Below are positions 45,380 through 54,332 of a DNA stretch of 64,000 nucleotides, piece by piece; the first letter of the stretch is position 1, and the number at the start of each line of letters is the position of its first letter. This DNA is from CAYRUD01 sp964427425 (GTDB lineage Bacteria > Chlamydiota > Chlamydiia > Chlamydiales > FEN-1388): contig CAYRUD010000014.1 in NCBI GenBank assembly GCA_964427425.1, positions 372,001-436,000 of the forward strand, in the 5' to 3' direction. A model generated the notes under the pieces. That model ran no database searches. It had not been told where the DNA came from and saw nothing but the letters and a program-made list of their open reading frames with translations. The position numbers and the translations under genes were made by a program.

Positions 45380-45408
45380 GTTATCGATTTGAAAAACAAC
45401 TATATCAA
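45380..45408 (-). promoter_or_regulatory. Candidate promoter of the brnQ leader
   Basis: Minus-strand TTGATA (45403-45408), 17-base spacer, GATAAC (45380-45385): five and four matches to the sigma-70 consensus boxes at ideal spacing. It puts the transcript start about 10 bases before leader peptide A. Confidence 0.55.
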
Positions 45409-45457
45409 ATCTAAAGGTTGTTTTTCAATGACTACTTTTTTCAACTCATTTGGCGTA

Positions 45458-45829
45458 TTAATCGAGAGGAGATACACGGATAATATGGCCGTCAGGATCT
45501 GCTACGATAAAAGTACGACCGAAGACATCATTATATGGCTTTTGAACGACCTTAATATCTGGCCTTTTTTGCCATTCCTCAAAGAGCTGATCTATATCTA
45601 CGTTTGATGGCACCATAATGCCGATCTCAGAATAACGCGGAGACGTAGCATCTGGAGCTCCTCCTCCTGACCAAATAGCAAACAGCACGCCTCCTCCCGC
45701 ATCAAAGGCCACGTAGCGAGGGCTAGTAAACACTGGCGTCGTATTGAAGAGCGTCTTGTAAAACTCTGTCGATCGTTTGATATCAGATACGTAGACAAGC
45801 TGGAGGTTTGGTTTGAGTGATACTGTCAT
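45458..45829 (-). CDS. VOC/glyoxalase-fold protein
   Basis: A 123-residue protein of the vicinal-oxygen-chelate superfamily with two beta-alpha-beta-beta-beta halves: LQLVYVSDIKRSTEFYKTLF, then SEIGIMVPSNVDIDQLFEEW, and the family-typical end FGRTFIVADPDGHIIRV. The start is ATG 45829, which has an excellent ribosome-binding site (AAGGAG, 6-base spacing); an in-frame start 30 bases upstream is rejected. Members include glyoxalases, dioxygenases and resistance proteins. The reaction here cannot be told. It lies upstream of the brnQ leader on the same strand but is separated by the brnQ promoter. Confidence 0.88.
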   Translation of the reverse strand: MTVSLKPNLQLVYVSDIKRSTEFYKTLFNTTPVFTSPRYVAFDAGGGVLFAIWSGGGAPDATSPRYSEIGIMVPSNVDIDQLFEEWQKRPDIKVVQKPYNDVFGRTFIVADPDGHIIRVSPLD

Positions 45830-45934
45830 TTTGCGCTCCTTATGTATCAGGTGTAGCACTTTACAGTTGTCTCAGCGAAACACACAGCGTAAATAAAAGC
45901 TTATTTACTGATCGCTAATTTTACTGACAGTAAC

Positions 45935-46054
45935 ATGCTATGCCTGAAATTTGATTTAGATCCAGTCGCTTTTAATTATGACTTAAAAGATGAGCATGAA
46001 GAAATCAACTCTATACACAGTGAGGTAAATATCATCTCTGAAGAGGACGTGTAA
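45935..46054 (+). CDS. Possible small ORF or gene remnant (39 residues)
   Basis: Open frame starting MLCLKFDLDPVAFNYDLKDE and ending ISEEDV, acidic and with protein-like codon use, in an otherwise empty 500-base spacer. There is no ribosome-binding site. It could be a real small protein or a decayed C-terminus; I do not recognise it. Confidence 0.25.
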   Translation: MLCLKFDLDPVAFNYDLKDEHEEINSIHSEVNIISEEDV

Positions 46055-46067
46055 GGGGAGTAAAGAG

Positions 46068-46140
46068 TGGGGCAACCAGGATTTGAACCCGGGATCAGCG
46101 AATTACGTTATGAGGGCAGTGGCCTGCCATATAACCCGAT
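46068..46140 (-). pseudogene. tRNA-like remnant
   Basis: On the minus strand the 3' part looks like a tRNA: a T-arm CCGGG-TTCAAAT-CCTGG followed by TTGCCCC-A, and a CTCATAA heptamer upstream like a CAT anticodon loop. No 5' acceptor strand (GGGGCAA) matches, the anticodon stem does not pair, and the spacing between anticodon and T-arm is too long for a standard tRNA. The 16 bases TAAAGAGTGGGGCAAC (46061-46076) are identical to those at the 3' end of the intact tRNA at 48452. It is probably a degraded duplicate or an attachment-site scar. Confidence 0.5.
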
Positions 46141-46325
46141 ACCGTCCAACCGCTACGAGTATGATGGTAAATGATTTTGATCAAACAGCTACTGGATCTT
46201 ATCGAGTTTTGATGGCGCAATAGATTCATCATTGCGCCATTAGTATATTGTAAAGCTACTGAATTGCTTTAATTAAATGATATGAGCGAGCTTAGAGTAA
46301 ATTGTTACGAACTCATTTTAAGTTT

Positions 46326-48110
46326 TTAATGCTGAGTGGCGTATTTTTTTCCAGAATCCTTGAGTAATATCACCTGTCGTTCTTCCATTAATTCATCGAC
46401 TACTGCTTGATGTTCTGGTTTAGAGGGAAGTAAGTGTTTTATGCCAGAATCAGCATTCCATCTCCACATACCCTCAAAGGAAAGGGCTAGCTTTCTTTTT
46501 GCGTCTCTTTTGTAGACCTGCACTCCGTAATAAATATTACTATCGACCGCGTGCTGTCGAAGCCAGCGAATATTTGCTTTAGCAGTTTGTTCATCGTCAG
46601 TTGTATGGCCACACCAAGTCACCATATCAAACTTAGCTTGAGAGGTCTCCACATACTCTTTAAAAGAGTCGATGGACTTAATTAATTGAACTTCAATATT
46701 TGTTTCAGCAGGGAGAAAGAGCTTTAAATAATACTCCAAGTTTTCTTTAGTAAATTGAGCATTTGGCTCCGCCAAAGGATTACCGAAAAAGTTTCTTTCA
46801 GGAGGGTGCATTAGCATGAACTCTATTTTATCACATCCACATTTTGCCAATTCAGGGAGTAACCGAGTCCACTCTTCAAAGTTATGTTCTGTCCCTAATT
46901 GTGCATATCGAGCCACTTTTTGGCCTTTTTGAGATAGCTTTTGAGACAGTAATCTCACATCATTTTGAAAATCATCAAAAATAGATAGATAGAGAGGATC
47001 TTGTTCTCCATGCTGACTATTGCGAATACACTGTGTAGAAGTGAAACATAAGTCGTGTATACCATACGATAAATAAAACTTTCCTTTATCGTGCAAAACC
47101 TGGTGGCAAAGAGTCACATCATTGAAAGCTTTTTGATAATCGTCAAAATCTATAGCTGAAATACAATGAGCTTTTTCATCAGGAAAGGCGTGTCGATATT
47201 CTGTTATATTCTTAAACACTTGAATCTGAAATTTAATTCCCTTTTGTTTCGCAACCTCCAGAAGGAATTTGAACTGCTCTAGAGTAGGGTTAGAGATTCG
47301 CTCGCCATTTTTGACATCAACAATTTCTTCTTTTAATTTAGGGTCTATCAGGATAATGTTCAAATCACTATATCCTGCTTCAATCAGCTTCCCAACATTG
47401 ATAAAGTCTTGTAATAACTCCCCAGCTCCAAATCCAATATAATTCAATTTAAAATGCTCAGAAGGTGGGAAACTTTCTACTGCATCAGTTACAAGTTGAG
47501 TTTCTAAATTTGTTCTTCGTTGGTTCTTAAACCGATTAAAATTACCGCTATTTACACAAGCGCATTCATTTAAATAGGGAGGCAACCACACATGATCTCC
47601 AGATATATTATCATATGTTGCCACCATGTATTCCTGAGGATGGTGGATGAGTTCGTGCAACAATTGAGGCGCACAGCCCTTCGCAACAGCAAACTCAGTC
47701 AACTTCGTTAAATTTCGCGCGCGCTGTTTCAACCCATTACCATTTATCTCATTATCTTGGATTTTATCAGGGTTGCCAAATTGAGGTTGAAGAGGGGTTT
47801 GCCAATTGGTGTAGATATCACGTGTTTCAGGAGAGGTAACTAGGCTTAACCCCTTAAATACCATACCGACTAAAGCAAGAGGTAAAGTCGCGACAGAAGC
47901 AACTACTTCCGCTGCAACTCTCCAGCTAGATTTTGAATCATTCGTGTAAGTATAAATGCACCTAGCGCCAGTTTCTTCATTTTTAAGAACAACATAAGAA
48001 TTTCTTTGGCAAAGTGTTGGGATAGGAGTTAATAGAGCATCCCCTACTTCTTCAAAGAAGGAATTTGGATATTTGTTTTTATAAGAAGTAAATGCAGCAA
48101 TCCCGTTCAT
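46326..48110 (-). CDS. Unknown 594-residue protein with a Rossmann/methyltransferase-like region
   Basis: Not confidently recognised. A hydrophobic segment lies at ~66-95 (VAAEVVASVATLPLALVGMV). At ~220-245 LNYIGFGAGELLQDF followed by DLNIILIDPKLKEE resembles motif I and the acidic loop of SAM-dependent methyltransferases; HCISAIDFDDYQKAF and KGKFYLSYGIHD could be the later strands. A second similar segment (IEFMLMHPPE ... EVQLIKSID ... FDMVTWCGHT) occurs at ~450-520, hinting at a duplicated fold. Start ATG 48110 follows AAGGT. It sits alone between a tRNA remnant and an intact tRNA. Effector status is possible; I do not assign a function. Confidence 0.72.
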   Translation of the reverse strand: MNGIAAFTSYKNKYPNSFFEEVGDALLTPIPTLCQRNSYVVLKNEETGARCIYTYTNDSKSSWRVAAEVVASVATLPLALVGMVFKGLSLVTSPETRDIYTNWQTPLQPQFGNPDKIQDNEINGNGLKQRARNLTKLTEFAVAKGCAPQLLHELIHHPQEYMVATYDNISGDHVWLPPYLNECACVNSGNFNRFKNQRRTNLETQLVTDAVESFPPSEHFKLNYIGFGAGELLQDFINVGKLIEAGYSDLNIILIDPKLKEEIVDVKNGERISNPTLEQFKFLLEVAKQKGIKFQIQVFKNITEYRHAFPDEKAHCISAIDFDDYQKAFNDVTLCHQVLHDKGKFYLSYGIHDLCFTSTQCIRNSQHGEQDPLYLSIFDDFQNDVRLLSQKLSQKGQKVARYAQLGTEHNFEEWTRLLPELAKCGCDKIEFMLMHPPERNFFGNPLAEPNAQFTKENLEYYLKLFLPAETNIEVQLIKSIDSFKEYVETSQAKFDMVTWCGHTTDDEQTAKANIRWLRQHAVDSNIYYGVQVYKRDAKRKLALSFEGMWRWNADSGIKHLLPSKPEHQAVVDELMEERQVILLKDSGKKYATQH

Positions 48111-48451
48111 TTTTACCTTAGATTTAAAAGTCGGCTACGTTCTAGCAAAAAATTCACTTTGATTAAAGCCAGAAATGCTTCTAAATTCACGGCTCAACTA
48201 TCTCATTCATTTTGTATGTCGACAATATGCTTAAATATTACCGGTTTTGCAAGATCCAGAGTCGGAGCTTTTTGGAATAAGGATATTACACCTTTTGACA
48301 GGCCATTGCTGCAGGATTCAGAGCTATAAATCACGCTAGATTTGCTCTAAGGGTGCTGTTTCTACTGATCGTCACTATGGTACTTCCTGTGCGCGATAAG
48401 ACAGGAGTATATCAGCATCAGAACAACAGAATTTTAATTGGAGATAAAGAG
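48111..48451. other. Intergenic spacer before the tRNA gene
   Basis: About 340 bases with no convincing ORF, hairpin or promoter that I can defend. Confidence 0.4.
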
Positions 48452-48524
<73 letters not shown>

Positions 48525-48703
48525 GGAATGTGGAAATGATGGGATTATTTTTAACACGGAAGAGCGCTTTCAAGCAAGAAATTTGGTGGGTCTGTTTTTG
48601 ATCTGCTTTATGAAGATAGAAACTCTTCTATAAGAGGGGATTGAGGAGGATAAGGTTGGAATGTAGCAGCTATCAAATGGGATAGCTGCATGGAAGGCTT
48701 CTC

Positions 48704-49972
48704 TTAGAATTCTCGAGAGGAAGTTGCAAGGTTTACATAGTGAACAGGAGTGTTTGGCATAGTTGTCGTATAAAGTAGATTAAGAATGCGGTCAGGCAAA
48801 CGGTAGATCATGCTTGATCGATAAGCCTCTCGCTCAATGAAATCATCTCCCTCGTTGACGGCAATGATAAAGGTCGCTTCTTTTTCTTCATTATTCCTAG
48901 GGACTCTTCTCTCAATAAAGCCGTAGCGGTGCGTGTTATCTGGCCTCTTCACAACTACGAGTTCATTTTCTCTAAATCGTGTTTTAAAGCACGGTAGAGG
49001 AAGCTGACTCATAATCTCCTGAGGACATATCACATTGTAAAGATGTGCCATCATTGATTTGGTCACTAAGTCGCGAATCTTTAGCTTGGAAGGGATTGAT
49101 GACAAGGGGTCGCGAGGACGTGATTTAGCTGGATACTGTATGAGCTTCATCTCTTCAGAAGTAATATCTTCAAATGTCACACAGGAGCGCTCATTATGAA
49201 AGCCTTGGCTTAAAGCTTCTTCATATGTGCTCTGGTTATGGCTTGCGATGTTGTTGAGAACTTGAGTGAATAAGAACATGATCCGATGGTGGAATTCGGA
49301 TGTTGTCTCATCAAAAAAACATGTTCCTGCTTTTGCTGATTTTGAGGTCGGCATTTTTGCAATAGCAAACGAGTAGATTGTCTGAGCAGAGTAACAGTTC
49401 GAGTAGTATTCACCGATAATTTTACGTGCGGTATTGATGCGCGGATCAATTTTCGTGAGTAAGAGATATGTGTCTTTTCTTGTATTCGCGCTTTCTACGA
49501 ATGTTACTTCGCCAGATTTTGAGAGCGTGAACAGGTATGCTCGTCTCTCATGAGTGAACGCTTTGTAAAACGTCTGAATATTTCTGAATACTGTTAGATA
49601 AACGTGAAGCGCTCTTTTCTCAAGACGGTTGATATATTCTCCTTTACTTCGTCCGATATTGGTTGTAGTGAACGAGAATGAATAGCTTTGGAGTTGCTTC
49701 TTAAGATTGTCTGTTTGCTCATTCCATAATAAAGGCGAGTCTATAATTCTTCGTATGTCTCGAGAGGTTTTGCGGATTGGTTGGAGAGAGTGAATATCGA
49801 TAAACGAAAATATACGCGCTAATATCTTCTCAGTCGCAAAGGAGGATGGCTTAAAGATATTTCCTGATAAGTAGCTTTTACTCTTTTTATTACTCTCGAC
49901 AGTCCATGAAGGTAATTTCGCTGTTGAAGATAATGGAGCATAGAAAGGCTCTAATGAACGCTCAATAAACAC
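48704..49972 (-). CDS. F-box protein, member 1 of a cluster
   Basis: A 422-residue protein. An F-box motif lies at ~46-90 (SFATEKILARIFSFIDIHSL, QPIRKTSRDIRRIID, SPLLWNEQ). F-boxes bind Skp1 in eukaryotic SCF ubiquitin ligases, so the likely site of action is the host cell. The middle is helical and alpha/beta with the shared FYKAF motif. The C-terminal block CPQEIMSQLPLPCF, then NELVVVKRPDNTHRYGFIER (~345), is conserved in the next three genes and looks like a small beta-barrel. Start is GTG 49972 with AGGA upstream; no ATG exists before the F-box. It is the last gene of four collinear paralogues, each with its own AT-rich spacer. Confidence 0.85.
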   Translation of the reverse strand: MFIERSLEPFYAPLSSTAKLPSWTVESNKKSKSYLSGNIFKPSSFATEKILARIFSFIDIHSLQPIRKTSRDIRRIIDSPLLWNEQTDNLKKQLQSYSFSFTTTNIGRSKGEYINRLEKRALHVYLTVFRNIQTFYKAFTHERRAYLFTLSKSGEVTFVESANTRKDTYLLLTKIDPRINTARKIIGEYYSNCYSAQTIYSFAIAKMPTSKSAKAGTCFFDETTSEFHHRIMFLFTQVLNNIASHNQSTYEEALSQGFHNERSCVTFEDITSEEMKLIQYPAKSRPRDPLSSIPSKLKIRDLVTKSMMAHLYNVICPQEIMSQLPLPCFKTRFRENELVVVKRPDNTHRYGFIERRVPRNNEEKEATFIIAVNEGDDFIEREAYRSSMIYRLPDRILNLLYTTTMPNTPVHYVNLATSSREF

Positions 49973-50090
49973 GCTATCTTTTCCTGGTTTATTTATTGAG
50001 CGAAGAGTTTAATAACTCCTTTCTTTAGTAACAATATAGTTTTATTAATAACTATCTAAATAAGGAATGATTAGGGGATATAGTTTTCAA

Positions 50091-51281
50091 TTAATCCTCT
50101 GTAGGTGCGTGCGATTTTGTAGAAGCGATTAAATCCTGCGAATGATGCTTGCGAATTGACTCTATAGCTCGTGGAGGAACTGGATAGATCATACTTGCAG
50201 GAGATTCTAACTTCGGCAGATGATGCAAGGCTGAAGATGAGCTATGTTTAATCAGTAGAGAATACAAGAACTCGTTCTCTTCACTTGCAGGATTATATGT
50301 GGAAGTAGAATTAAGCCTCTCAACAATCGCGTAACGATATGTGCGAGGGAATTGAAATGCTACAACTAACTGATTCTCGCTCAATTTTGATCGATACAAA
50401 GGAAGTGAAAGCTCTTTCACAATATTTTGCGGGCAGTTAATCCCTGAAAGGTTTGAGAAATCCAAATGTGATAAGTCATGAGATTGACCTGAGATGAGCT
50501 TTTGCTCATCATCCATCACCTCTTCGAAAATTACTGATGTGTCCTCGTGCATAAACCCTTTTGGGAGCTCATTGGATGAGACTTTCTTCTGATGAACTAG
50601 AGAGTTTAAGAAGCGTACAAAAAGGAGCATAGTCCTCTTTTGGATACTCGAAGTATCAGACTCATCGAAGAAAGTCGCTTTGAAAGAGGCATCAACTATC
50701 GCATAGGTGAAGAGCTTTTGGGGTGTGAAATCATTGTTATAATGAGCTGCGATTTGCTCATGGACCTCATTAATCTTTTCGCTCTTTCTTGTTATCAGAT
50801 AGTATGTGGGTTTTATCCCGTCTGATGGGGAGAGGAATGTGGCTTCTCCAGAAGGAGAAAGGATAAATGGAAATTCAGCGCTTTCAGAGGATACTCTTTC
50901 AAAAAAATCCTGGGAATATCTCAAAACTGAGAGAAAAACTTGGAGCGCTTTTTTCTCTTCCATGGACACAGTTGTACCTGATTTTTTTCTTAGGTCCATG
51001 CTGCTCAATGAAAGGAGCTTTTTCTTCGCAATTTGGCAAAGGTTTATTACATGTACATTCCATTGCTCGGTGGAATTAATAATTGAGTGTATGTGGCGGC
51101 AAGAGAGGGTTAACTGCTCAGAATGGTATGGCCCTAAGAAAGAAAAAATAGTGCGTAAGAGTTCGTTGCTATTTAGGAGCTGATGAAACGGGGGCTTGTT
51201 TTCTGATGCTGGAGAGCACTGGATAGAGATGTCTGTGTAGTTATGAGGCGGATTATTGAAGTAATTAGTATTTGAAATCAT
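50091..51281 (-). CDS. F-box protein, member 2 of a cluster
   Basis: A 396-residue paralogue of the neighbours. F-box at ~32-78 (LLNSNELLRTIFSFLGPYHS, EQLTLSCRHIHSIIN, STEQWNVHV). The central region contains EKKALQVFLSVLRYSQDFFE, which matches EKRALHIYLTVYRNLRSFFN in member 3. The C-terminal block is CPQNIVKELSLPLY, then NQLVVAFQFPRTYRYAIVER. Here the barrel segment deviates most from the others. It starts with ATG 51281. A long AT-rich spacer (51282-51387) separates it from member 3. Probable host-ubiquitin-pathway effector by family logic; not shown by the sequence. Confidence 0.83.
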   Translation of the reverse strand: MISNTNYFNNPPHNYTDISIQCSPASENKPPFHQLLNSNELLRTIFSFLGPYHSEQLTLSCRHIHSIINSTEQWNVHVINLCQIAKKKLLSLSSMDLRKKSGTTVSMEEKKALQVFLSVLRYSQDFFERVSSESAEFPFILSPSGEATFLSPSDGIKPTYYLITRKSEKINEVHEQIAAHYNNDFTPQKLFTYAIVDASFKATFFDESDTSSIQKRTMLLFVRFLNSLVHQKKVSSNELPKGFMHEDTSVIFEEVMDDEQKLISGQSHDLSHLDFSNLSGINCPQNIVKELSLPLYRSKLSENQLVVAFQFPRTYRYAIVERLNSTSTYNPASEENEFLYSLLIKHSSSSALHHLPKLESPASMIYPVPPRAIESIRKHHSQDLIASTKSHAPTED

Positions 51282-51387
51282 TGTGCAATAACATTTTAAA
51301 TTTAAATACTATTGATTATCTTTTAGTTTTAATTAAATTGTTACTGGTTTCTTATTTTCTGCGTAATTAACTAGAAAAGTTGATAGC

Positions 51388-52602
51388 TTATTGTTCAGAA
51401 AAAGCCGAATGCTTCTCACATATTTTTTTGGTAATCCGTTCAGGTATACAGGCGATCGCACTCGCTCCGGTTATCGTGAGCTGGGGTGTACTATTACGTC
51501 CTTTTGTTAGAGTGAGAATATGATATCTACGCTCTTTAGTTGGGTTGGTTTTATTATTGCCAGATTCAGCGTAGAATATAAATCCAAACTGGTAGGAACC
51601 GTCATATTTCCGAACTGCGACAAGATCGTCTTTATTAAAGCTGTTGTTAAACAGAGGAAGGGGTAGTTGTTTGACTATCTCTTGAGGACAAATGGGTGAG
51701 CAAGTTTTAAATATTTCTTCTTTTAGGAGTTTCTTCTCCTCAGCTGTTTTTGATGAAACAGAGGTAGGAGATCTCTGAAGAAGCTTCTTTTCATCCTCGA
51801 TAACATCATCGAATGCTTCTGATATATCCTCGGTTTGAAATCCTTTCCTAATGTCCTCAGGGCTGACCATTTTTTGAAGAGCTAGTGTGTTGAGCACTCT
51901 TATTGAGAGAAAGATAATCCTATGTTGCAAGCTTTTTGATGTCTCTTCAAAGAATGATGCGTCACCATTTTCTCGTATCACTGCAAAGGCATGTAGAGCT
52001 TTTGCAGAACGAGGATTTTGGTAGTATTCCCCAATCTGTTGATGTGTTCGCTCCATTTTTCCACTATTCCTTGTAAGGAGATAGTGGTTGTTAGTATCGC
52101 TTTCGCCTGGGTTTGAGAAATGTATGATTCCTTCAAGAGATATAGTGAATGGAAACTCTGTATTCAAAGTTGAATAGGAATTAAAAAACGATCGTAAATT
52201 TCTATATACGGTCAGGTAGATATGAAGAGCCCTTTTCTCTTGAGGAGTAATGAGAGATCCAGGATCACGCGAAAGTTGGCTTGTTGTAAATGAGAGATGC
52301 GTATTTCGAGTGATTCTCTGAATATTTTGAACTTGAATATTCCACATGGCTGGGGAGTTGATTGCGCGAGCAAATTGCCTATTTATAAGAGACAATTTTT
52401 GGAGATATGGTATCTCAAGAAACGAAAGAATTTCATAAAAGATGTCGTTAATCTCTAAAGCCATTTGGAAGCTTTTCTGAGTAGCCTTTGCATTAGAGGA
52501 AGCCGTTTTAACTCCGTTGTCCTCACAATCACTTTCAACCATTTGGTCGTAGATGACAGGTCTGATCAGCGGAATAGAATGGTGGGAGTTACGTGAGACC
52601 AT
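51388..52602 (-). CDS. F-box protein, member 3 of a cluster
   Basis: A 404-residue paralogue. F-box at ~47-92 (ALEINDIFYEILSFLEIPYL, QKLSLINRQFARAIN, SPAMWNIQV). The conserved helical part is EKRALHIYLTVYRNLRSFFN, and a Ca-like acidic stretch ISEAFDDVIEDEKKLL corresponds to CVTFEDITSEEMKLI in member 1. The C-terminal block is CPQEIVKQLPLPLF, then DDLVAVRKYDGSYQFGFIF. It starts with ATG 52602. It is followed upstream by a 270-base AT-rich spacer. Confidence 0.84.
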   Translation of the reverse strand: MVSRNSHHSIPLIRPVIYDQMVESDCEDNGVKTASSNAKATQKSFQMALEINDIFYEILSFLEIPYLQKLSLINRQFARAINSPAMWNIQVQNIQRITRNTHLSFTTSQLSRDPGSLITPQEKRALHIYLTVYRNLRSFFNSYSTLNTEFPFTISLEGIIHFSNPGESDTNNHYLLTRNSGKMERTHQQIGEYYQNPRSAKALHAFAVIRENGDASFFEETSKSLQHRIIFLSIRVLNTLALQKMVSPEDIRKGFQTEDISEAFDDVIEDEKKLLQRSPTSVSSKTAEEKKLLKEEIFKTCSPICPQEIVKQLPLPLFNNSFNKDDLVAVRKYDGSYQFGFIFYAESGNNKTNPTKERRYHILTLTKGRNSTPQLTITGASAIACIPERITKKICEKHSAFSEQ

Positions 52603-52875
52603 ACGCCGTATTTACTTCCACTGTTGAAGTTTTTGCATCAGCTAAAAAATGCTTTTGGTTGCAATGAGAAAAATATGCATAGCAGATTATGTCTTAATTA
52701 TAATAAGGGAAATCCTTTTGAGATTATTACAAAAATTATCTTTTAATTTAACTGAGCTTGTTTTTTGGTTTTTAAAAGAAAAAATAGGGAAGTGTGGATT
52801 GTATATGAAAAAATGCTCTCAATTTTAGGCAACAACTTGAGCGTGAATTCTAAGCCATTGCCTGGATATAAAATC

Positions 52876-54120
52876 TTACTTCGTGATGTGTGCAGTAGGT
52901 GTATTTTCGCTTAGAGCTTTTCCGTCTGTGCCATTTAAAAGAGCTTCGATAACAGGATCTGGTACTGGGTAGATGCGATCTGAGTGAGCATAAATTGTTT
53001 TTGTCGGAAGGAGATGTCTATTCATTTGGAGTGTAATATAGTACGCATTGCCAACATGATCATTGTTCGATTCTTTTAAAAACGTGCTTTTCTCGCTAAA
53101 TAGATAAGAAGTTACTTTTGTTGGCTTTGAATTGATAAATCCAAATCTGAGGTTATTGTCAAGCTGCCGTATTACAACAAGCTCACCATTTTCGTACTTT
53201 CTCTCAAAAAATGGGAGTAAGATTCTTTTGGACACATTTACAGGACAGTCTTTACCGCAAAGATGAGCGAGCCCGCTTTTTATATTAGATTTGTTCTCTG
53301 AGAGTGATGAAACTTGAGCTGAAGTGTATATAGGGGTGCATTCCTCTCGAGTTACATCCTCAAAAGTGACCGATGTCTCAGGATGTTTAAGTCCTTCTAG
53401 GAGCTCTTCAGAAGAAACTCCCTGGATACTGGTAAAAGAGTTAAGAGTCCTTAAAAAAAGGCGCATCATCTGATTTCTTATCCCTTCTTCAGATTCATTG
53501 TAGAAGCACGCCCTTTCTTGTTGCATGATCACGAAAGGCGATATTCTTTCAAGAGCATGGAGGGAGCTATATACTTTTACAATGTCTTGATACCCATCTT
53601 TGATCCGCTCGCTTCCTTCTGTGACAAGGATGTAGTTTCGATCATAGTCGAGACTTTCATCTGCAAATCTCATATCACCTGCTGTAGAGAGGGTAAATGG
53701 ATATTCTTTTGTGTCCGGTGAATAGGCTTTGAAAAATGCCTGTACGTTTCGAAGGACTGTTGTGTAGATATAAAGAGCTTTCTTCTCTTCTTTTGAGACG
53801 GCGCCATCCATGTCTCTTAGTAGCTTCTTCAGGTCAAGTGAGAGGTGAGTGTCACGAGTAAGTTTCACGAGGTCTAATGCACGAGCGTTCCACATCTTTG
53901 TTGAATCAACAAGGTTGCGGATAGATCTGCTTACCAATCGCAAGGTTTGCTCAGAAGGAATATCAAGAAAGGAAAAAATCTCTAAAAGTGCGTCATCACT
54001 TAAAATTTGAAGTGCGGAATTGTATGCTTTCAATTCGGGTGGAGCTGTAGAAGTGGATGAAGGGGGAAGATAAATCTGTTTGTAATCATTAATTGAATTG
54101 TTGGTATATTTAATTGTCAT
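52876..54120 (-). CDS. F-box protein, member 4 of a cluster
   Basis: A 414-residue paralogue. F-box at ~36-82 (ILSDDALLEIFSFLDIPSEQ, TLRLVSRSIRNLVD, STKMWNAR), the closest of the set to the eukaryotic consensus. Shared parts are EKKALYIYTTVLRNVQAFFK, TSVTFEDVTREECTPI and the C-terminal CPVNVSKRILLPFF, then GELVVIRQLDNNLRFGFINS. It starts with ATG 54120 (MTIKYTNNS). It is the first of the four collinear copies. Confidence 0.85.
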   Translation of the reverse strand: MTIKYTNNSINDYKQIYLPPSSTSTAPPELKAYNSALQILSDDALLEIFSFLDIPSEQTLRLVSRSIRNLVDSTKMWNARALDLVKLTRDTHLSLDLKKLLRDMDGAVSKEEKKALYIYTTVLRNVQAFFKAYSPDTKEYPFTLSTAGDMRFADESLDYDRNYILVTEGSERIKDGYQDIVKVYSSLHALERISPFVIMQQERACFYNESEEGIRNQMMRLFLRTLNSFTSIQGVSSEELLEGLKHPETSVTFEDVTREECTPIYTSAQVSSLSENKSNIKSGLAHLCGKDCPVNVSKRILLPFFERKYENGELVVIRQLDNNLRFGFINSKPTKVTSYLFSEKSTFLKESNNDHVGNAYYITLQMNRHLLPTKTIYAHSDRIYPVPDPVIEALLNGTDGKALSENTPTAHITK

Positions 54121-54332
54121 GAATTTATTTATACTCTTTAATTTATAATTAAAGAGTATAAGTTTACGGGAATGATTTTTAAAGGGGTATTTTTTTAAAT
54201 CTTTGTGTAAGAGTGCTTTTTGATGAGGAAAAGGATGTCTTTTTATCCTTCTTAGAGAAGAGCTCTCTTAGACAATTAGTAGTATTGAAAAAGAGAGCAT
54301 CATAATAAGATATTGTTTGTTAGCTTTGGAAT

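Noticed and set aside
45314..45607. Plus-strand ORF of 97 codons over the brnQ leader
   Set aside because: It is antisense to leader peptide A and to the VOC gene, and no ribosome-binding site is seen. The minus-strand attenuator explains the region better.
46068..46140. Functional tRNA gene
   Set aside because: There is no matching 5' acceptor, the anticodon stem does not pair, and the distance to the T-arm is wrong. I call it a remnant only.
50806..51183. Plus-strand ORF of 125 codons
   Set aside because: It is antisense to an F-box gene whose family conservation shows the minus strand is coding.
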